From positions 1,956,172 to 2,020,171 of the forward strand of contig CM046833.1 in NCBI GenBank assembly GCA_025618425.1: a stretch of 64,000 nucleotides of DNA. The letters run 5' to 3'. Origin of the DNA: Heliocidaris tuberculata. Lineage: Eukaryota; Echinodermata; Echinoidea; Camarodonta; Echinometridae. Both the position numbers and the translations under genes were made by a program. The notes under the pieces were generated by a model, which was given only the letters and a program-made list of their open reading frames with translations, was not told the DNA's origin and did no database searches. Positions 52,101 to 61,100 of the stretch are shown in pieces. Position 1 is the stretch's first letter. The number at the start of each line of letters is the position of its first letter.

Positions 52101-55100
52101 ATCACCATCATGCATCACCAACACCACAACAATCATCATCATCCCCACTACCACCATCATCATCATCACCATCATCATCACAATACTCTTCCTTATCACC
52201 GTGGTAGAGCATTCATCTTACCATCACATCCGTATTCATCCTCCCCGCTATCCAGACATTGTATTTCTCCATCACATGTATCATTGAACCAGTTATAGCA
52301 GTGAGGAGATCCATTACATAGCATCTCAGGACTCTCACATTCTAGAAAAGGAAAGAAAATTAGAAGCACTAGTGTCAAATCACCTTTCACTAAGGAAGTC
52401 TATCTTAATTGTATATCAACCATTCAGGACAGCAATTATTTGAGGGCTAAATTAATCATACAGGTATTTTGTTCTTCAAATTGGCAACAACAATATTTTT
52501 CTTTTAGTGCTACATGGTTCTTATAAAATGTAATGTCTTTGAAAACAACACACATGGTTGGAAACTGGATCAAAAAGTTGGAAAAATGGCAAGTTTTGAT
52601 AAAAAAAACAATGAATTTAAACCTCTCAATGTGTTGCCAGGATTTTGAAGCTTATGACTCCTTTTTAAAGTTCCTGGCATCAAATATGGTCATGCAACAA
52701 AAAAGTACAGTGTGTGCAGACATTTTTGCTCTTTCTACCCATGCATCTGGTATATTCTTTCATAGCTCTGAATCAAAGGTTATTGAACCACACCACAAAA
52801 CATGGGATAATCTCATTGTGAAAGGGTTAACAAAAAGCAAGACAACAAAATAAATGTTTGTACCAGGAGGGATTTCAACCTGTACTGCTAGAAGGAAAGT
52901 AGGGTGTATCACCAGGCTATTTCTCATCCATGGCATAGACATAATGAATAATACTCTGACTCACTAATGGTCTCCAAAGGGCAATGGCCACAAATGAAAA
53001 GAAGCTTCATGGGAGTGATTACATTGTACTTAATGATGCATTTTACCGAAACTCACAAATCAATCTGTAAACACTGGTGAGAGTCACATCAAATTTTCAT
53101 TTCTTTGATAAGCTTAGGCAATAGCCATGAGTCTGCAATGGACATATATGTGCAATGATCCAAAGACAGCAGAACTCTGAGAAGGCAATCAAAACATGGT
53201 CTATAATCATTCCCATTTTTATTCATCAATTATACATGTACATGTACATGTATGTACATGGATCCGGGCTAACTCGGCACTAGGGCCAACTCAAACTCAG
53301 TGGAAATTGGCCGAGTTATTCAAGATTTCTGCATTAAGTACAACTTTTTAAACCCCCACAGTCAATGTTATTTGATGGAAATGTATAAAACAGTTAATAA
53401 AGATGTAGTGTTGAAAATTTCAGTACATGTAGGACTTATTCTATAAAACATGAAATTTATGGATGTTTAGTGATCCAGTGTGTAGATTGCACTTCAACTC
53501 TTCGAACCATATCGCTGTGCGATGCCGAGTTCGTCCTAGTCCGAGTAAGCCTGACCCCATGTACATGTATGGTCTGTAGGCCCCCAAAATATAAAAATTT
53601 CCTATTTTGCATTACAGAATCTTAAAAAAATGTTTTTTCTTACCAATAGCCGTCACTCTGAACTGGATATAGAATGAGCCAAAGACATCAGTCGGGAGGG
53701 CAATCAAAAGATTGCCTGTATTATTGGTTAAGGAGAAGTTCAAGGTATTGCTGATGCTGTATAGAATCCCATATCCATCTGCGAAAGCTCTGAGCTGATC
53801 AAAGTCTGTTGGGTCCCCTCCAGATCCAGCAGAGACCCGCACGAGGGGCAGGAGAGGACCGGTCAGGGATATTGTCAAATTCTGTATTCAAGATTCAATT
53901 TAAAGGTAAGGCTTGAGTTCTGGTCATGCAATTATAATGAGAAAGGAACTGTTCCAAAGCAATTGGGAAAGTATGATTATTATACACAAACACATGTGTC
54001 TAGTGTGAGATTTTGGGATTTCTGAATTGATAAGAAATTCACAAACTTTCCCCCAAAATGTTCTTATATTGCACACAGATACGAGTATATGGGACCAGAG
54101 ACAAATCTGGCGTGAATGTTCGGCCCAAACTTCAGCTATTTCTCATCATATTTCCAATATGAGGGCATTTGAAGAGCAATCGTGTGTGTGTGTGTGTGTG
54201 TGTGTGTAACTGGGTTTTTACAGACTTGTATCAATCAGATGATTATTTACGTCTGGGACCGACCTTTAACGTCATCATCCGAAAGACGTGACTCGGTCTC
54301 AAACCTGGGTCAGCTGAATCAGTTTATAACTTCAACTGTTTTTAATAGCTGAATTACAGGGCACGCCCAGAAGAGCAATCCCTTCTAGGGGATCTTTTTA
54401 TTATGATAATATACCTAACTGACACGAAAAGAATGAGAAAGCTCACAAATTATTGATTCATCTTTCCCAGAACTCAAAATTCCCTTTAAACTTCAATTAT
54501 TACTACCATCTTTTATTATACATTTAACCCTTTAGTACAAGTAAATCTGTCATCAAAAGACTCTGTACAAGTAATTGGTCCATTGTGTCATGATATAGTT
54601 CACACAGGCCTCATGCAAATGAGCGCATCGCTGTCAGGAGGTACAATATGATGTCATAATCCATAAATAGTCGTACTATTCACAGATACTATACACCACA
54701 TATGTATCCTATTTCTATACATTTTTTTAAAACTGTGCATATATACACGTACATGTACCTCAACACACCATAAAGGATGCATCCATCATTTGTTTCCCTT
54801 TAAGTGTTTCTAAATGAAACCTGTAAATCAGTGTGACCTGTACATAAAGACCACTTACTTTAAGATGATATTTTTTGTATCCCATCTGCAGTCTTTCTAT
54901 GCAGGTTTCACCATGTAAACCTACAGAGTATTTAACATACAATGTGCATGTAGCATTTAACGTTTACCTGGATTTCAACAAAGAGGGTAGTTCCTGGATC
55001 ACTGCTGAACACATAGTGAGTGAAATCATAGAAGTTACTGGCTGGTGTGTGGCGACCAAGATGCCTCTCGCTGACATATCCTTTATTAAATGTCAACCAT

Positions 55101-58100
55101 TCTCCAACATTTACCTGAATATCAGCTACCAAGTATTAAGAAGAGAAAGAGGGAAAGAGAGAGAGAGAGATAAAGGGAGAGAGAAAACAAATTAGAAGTT
55201 ACAGTTGTAATTGTCACAGTGTATGTTAAAAATTTAGAACAGATCTCAAGATCTGTGGATGTAGCATGTGTTGAAAATCAAAATCTGAATCCACACAGAG
55301 CACTATAAAGCAACATTCTATTCTGTGGGAAACTGAAGGCCAAGGCACGATCATCAATGTGCATCATGATGCTCTGTTATTGGTCGGTTCCTGGAACAGG
55401 CAATTTGTTTTATGGATGTGGCATGTTCTGGAACCTACCTAACTGAAATGGATGTAGCATGTTTTGGAACCAAACTCATTTATTGAGGCCAGGTTGTTTC
55501 TACTTTCTCATAGAAAATTCCCACAGTACATTCAAGAGAAAAAAAAGATAAAAAATGGATGTAGCATGTTTTGGAACCATAAATTTGATATGTACAATGG
55601 ATACCCAGGCGTGGTGCAATTTTCAACACAATAAGCATGTGTACATATACATGCATTAACAGTACATGTATGTGATATTCAAGGGATTATAAAGAGTTGC
55701 AAATGGCATTGATCAATTGTGTAGTATACAAATTTGAAATTGATACCAAGTTGTGATCGACTTGAATAAATAAATATTCAAAAGACGGGGCCATGTTAAC
55801 AAATATTTTTATGTACTTTGAAGGAGCTAATTAAGTTCTTACTGATAAACGAAGAGTGATCACAAAGACTTTCTGCTTCATCTTCCCCTCCTGGGCAATC
55901 ATTAAGGAAGTTACAGACTTGCAGGTCCGTAAGACAAGTAGAGCTCCCAGGACAGGCAAAACATCCTTTAGGAAAAACAAACAAACAAACAAACAAACAT
56001 GTCAGTCAAAGTGCTCTACGAGTTAAATAACCCATACTCCCCCCCCCAAAAAAAAATTAATAATAATAAATATAGATAAAAGGGAAACAAAGCTGTATGG
56101 GCACTAAAAAGGTTAAACGGAAGTCCAACCTAATTCAGTTGGTTTTAATGAAAGTAGAAAAAAGAAAAAGATCAGTAAGAGAATAAAAGAAAATATTGAT
56201 TTCATATCAAGGCTTCTCCTAGGGTGTACTGTAAAAGTGGAAATTTTCATATGATTAATTTTTTGCGCTCAGCCGAGTAAGGAGAATTTCACATGTTTTT
56301 CAATTTCACTGACACGCTAGGCTCATAGGCAAAAGAATACGTAAACAAAAATATTCGCGCGTTCTTATTTTCGCGCAGATTCCATGCCGCGAGAAATGCG
56401 CAAAAATTTCCACGTTTACAGCAGCTTAGCGAAACGGAGTGGCACGAAAGGCACTTCCGAAACACAAACATCAATATTGCTGGTGATAGTAATGAATTAA
56501 AAGTTATAATTTAACATACAGGTGTATGTAATGACATTTTGGGTTACGATCGTCGACAGAAATCACGTACAAAAGTTATAGCCTTTGAAATAATCCAGCA
56601 GCCACGGGTTTCATAATGCACAGGGCAAAGAGTTAATGATATGTTTCTAAAATTATGATTTTCGACAATATGCATTTTGCGTTCCACACATATCATTTCA
56701 TGCCACTACATTTTGTGAAGCTACAGTACCTACATGTAGTTTCCTTTGAATAAACCTCTATGCACATATACTGACTAGTACAGTAAATGCAGAAATATTT
56801 GCGGTACATTAATTTTCGCAGATTTCACCCTATTTTCGGCGAGCGCCAATTCTAGAACACTCAAAAATATTAGCACGATTTTGGAGCTATAGCTATGGCA
56901 GAAAAAAGATTGTATATCAACTTGCAATTTTGCTTTACAGGAGTTATACTTTTTCAAGCTAATATTTTGAATAAAGTATGCCAGCATGGAACCCCTTCCC
57001 CCCCTCCCCCTCAAGAAGAGAGCAATTTCTTACCTGTACAGTTGTATTCATCGCTACCACCTGGACAATCATACATTCCATCACATACATCGCTTGCATT
57101 CAAACATGTCGTGTTGTCAAAGTAACATGGAAACTGATAAGCTCCACAAACTGTCAAAGGAAAAGTATAAATTAATAAGAATCATGTACATGTATAAGGT
57201 AGCTTAGCGAAACGTCGTGGTGCGTAAGTATTATATTCTTATAGAAGACCAGTTATAGAGAGCTTGATTGAACTTATAAGATGGCATAGCTTTATTAAGG
57301 TACTGTGCAGGCAGACATCTTTGTAGTCAAGTATCCATGTGCAGGTATAATACAAGTACTCATTGTTTCATAACTGACCTGTCAGGAGTCATGGATTACA
57401 GGTCATTCTATATTTAGCTATACATGCTAATCTGTATTTGCAGACTCTGTTAACTAGCTATCACTACAGTAAGAACGAGGGAAAAACGCATATGTCAAAT
57501 TTGCTCAAAATCATAATTTTATTCTATAAAGGCAGACTCAAAATACTACAATGTAGAATCATTATTCAAATATTTGAACAATTTTAAGCAAAATAGTATG
57601 AAATTTTTTATTCAGATATGTCTGATTCTACTTTTATAAGCACATACAAAACTTGAAGTTTCCTTTATGCGTCTTTCCCGCGTTCTTACGCGCTACAACG
57701 TTTCGCTTAGCTACCTAAAGTGCAGTGCATTTCATATTCCATATCTTGTATACACACAGCTAGATATCAAAGTTAGTTATGCTTGGGGGGGGGGGGGGGG
57801 GTTGTTGCAAACAGCTACCCTTTTTGCACTTCATTTTGCCAATGACCGACACAGAATGTTTGCATTTTACCATAATGGCGTCTCTTTTTAGGGCAGAATT
57901 ACCACGCTATGTCTATCAAAAGCGGCTATACAGAAGCCATTTGATTCGTGTGGCCTGTATTTGATGTCCGACGAAATTTGCTCTGACAACAACTGCTCCA
58001 GGCTTTGTTTCGTCAGAGATACACATGTAGGGTTTGGGTTGGGGTTGCAATTGGGTTTAAAGGGATACTCAACCGCAGACTGTGGACGTTTTTATACCGC

Positions 58101-61100
58101 GAGAGGGCACCACGATCGTTACCTGATCATGCAGTATAGCCCCGCGGTGCGCAAACTTCGGATAGACTGGCCGCTGCGCAACATGCACGCTCAGCCTGAG
58201 CTCGAGCTCTCGTGCGAGATTCGGTCGGCTTCGTGCACGGTCCGAAAAGTAATTACAGTAGTCCGACGGACGCGTTCGACTCACAAACTATGTGTACGAG
58301 TGAATGAACTTACACAATCATGACATTCCCCACAGCCGCCTGGTGGCGTATCTCTTTAAGGTTTGGTTTAGGGTGAAGTATAGTGTTTGGTCCAAGGTTG
58401 AAGGTAAGAATTTGGTAAGGTTACAAAATTACTACCAGGGTTCCTGCACCTTTCACAAAAAAATATTCCATGACTTTTCCATAAATTTTAAATATCCAGG
58501 ACCCTTTTTTGTGCCGCAACTTCATGAAAATTTAGGTGGTTAGTGTTAAATGAATGGACATTACTACATTTTTAGATGTACATGTAGTGTCATTGTATAT
58601 TAGGCCTATATCAATAGCTTTCGGCTATCGGAGACCACTGATATCGACTCTATTTTGCATTATCGTTATCGGCCGATATTCCCTTTTATGACCAACCAAT
58701 AACGATATGAAAGGCAAAATAAAATATAATAAATTCCACTATTAAAGGGTACCAATCACCCAAAAATATTTTGCTCTGTATGTTAGGGGATCCATGTCGT
58801 TATACTATATTCAAAATATGGACTTCAAATATTAATTCTATAAAGAGATATTGCAATTTTAATTACATTCTCTATAAGCGTAAAACCGACTCGTGATTAG
58901 ACTACTCGACGCACCCGTACGCGCTCGCCAAGATAAAGGAGGTAAAGGAGGTTACATAGGGGTGATGTCTCATGTTCGTGATTTGATTGGATGCTTGGTG
59001 TTACGCAATGGCAGCATTCTTCTTGGCTAGAATGACATAAATGAAAAACATTTTTCCTTTATAAAGCACATCGTTACAAGTTTTCCGTCTTCATGAAGAG
59101 TGATTTTGATTCATTATTTCAATGAATATCTTTAGCTGGAGACCTGATTAAATAGCATGATTACCAAGTAAAAATAAATTATGCATCTGGTAAAAATATT
59201 TCATCCGCGCTGTTGAAGAATGACATGCATCATATGGAGTTATAAAAATTGTACACTACTTTATCATCAACGGCACATCGCAATTCCTGATTTTCGAGTG
59301 CAGCCCTGAGTTACAGCAGCCAAGGCCAGCACACAGCCAAAATTTGGCATGAAATAAGCAATGCTCCCCACCACGCACTGTAGTAAACTTTTGATGTTTG
59401 CTGTTTGTTTTAGGACTGAGGGATGACAGCGTGCAATACACACACAGAACCACTTCAGACCGGCTGGTATGTGTGCACTACAGCTATAGCTTGAATGTGT
59501 GTATGCACATGAACGGCCCTGGTACGGCCACGCGCCGCGTCAGTGTCTTGCTCGTCGCGAGTTGTGCGTGAAGCATTATAAAGACGCACCAAACACACTC
59601 TCTGTGGCGGACGAGTTAGTCTGATTTTATTCGATGAAAAGTATTTCCATTAAAAAACAACAAAAATCATTAAAAGGCAAAATACATACAAAATTGATAA
59701 AATTCCATGATTTTTCCATGACTTATTTTATAATTATGCATTTTTCATGACTTTTCCAGGTTTTCCATGACCGCGAGCATGACAGGAGCATGTGTCTTAA
59801 AAGCACTGGAACTCACCGGTACAATTCTTTTCATCTTCCCCGTCATAACAATCCAGAGTACCATCACAACGCCATTCCTCAAAAACACAAGGCCACTCCG
59901 ATTTACAATTGATGCAGGGAGAAGGTGTACCTGTAACAAACACAGTAAGCCATTTTAACCCTTTCAGGACAGGTATTATTTGAGGGTTAAAATGATCACA
60001 TTTTGTTCTTCAAATTGGCAACAATAATATTTTTCTTTTAGAGCTACATGGTTCTAATAAGGTGTGATGTCTTTGGAAACAATATTCATGGTTAGAAACT
60101 TTGTCGAAAAGATGAAAAAATTGCCAAATTCGATAAAAACCAATGATTTTGAATCTCTCAATGTGTTGCCAATTTAAGGATTTTAAAGCTTATTCTTGTT
60201 TTTTAAATTCCCTGCTTTCAAACACAATTTGATCATGCAACAAAAATGGACACAGAGTGTACAGAAATTTTTGCTCTTTCTACTCATGTATATTTTTTAG
60301 AGCTCTGAATCAAAAGTTATTGAGCCAAACCACAAAATGTGATCAATCGTCTCGAAAGGGTTAATATGGGTAGACTAGGTTAGAACTGGTTTAACCCTTT
60401 CAAGACAACTGACCACATTTTGTGGTTTGGCTCAATAACTTTTGATTCAGAGCTCTAAAAAATATACATGAGTAGAAAGAGCAAAAATTTCTGTACACTC
60501 TCTGTCCATTTTTGTTGCATGATCGAATTGTGTTTGATAGCAGGGAATTTAAAAAACAAGAATAAGCTTTAAAATCCTTAAATTGGCAACACATTGAGAG
60601 ATTCAAAATCATTGGTTTTTATCGAATTTGGCAATTTTTTCATCTTTCCAACAAAGTTTCTAACCATTGTTTCCAAAGACATCACACCTTATTAGAACCA
60701 TGTAGCTCTAAAAGAAAAAATATCATTGTTGCCAATTTGAAGAATGAAAGGTGATCAATTCAGCTCTTAAATAATTCCTGTCCTGAAAGGGTTAAAGGGA
60801 TCGTTCATCCTGATATTAACTCTTTCAGTGCCAATGTCCCATATATTTCACAGATAGACTTGTCATTTTCATTCACCAATTGCTCGACCACAGGAAAGGT
60901 ATATGGTGGTCAATGTATATCAAAATTTTGAGCATAAATCAAGTACTTTAAATATATGATTATAATTATGTGCAACCATAATAAATTTTCAGAGAAAATT
61001 GCAGATTTTTTAAAAGATATGAATACCTTATTTCAACATTAAACAATATTATTAAAACAAATGAGAAACCAATAATGAACAAAAAAGAAACTCAAATGTA

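Noticed and set aside
51455..52298. Long frames rich in Met/Ile/Asp/His on both strands
   Set aside because: They read through a CAT/ATC microsatellite. Only the last part of one frame is real, and it belongs to exon 8.
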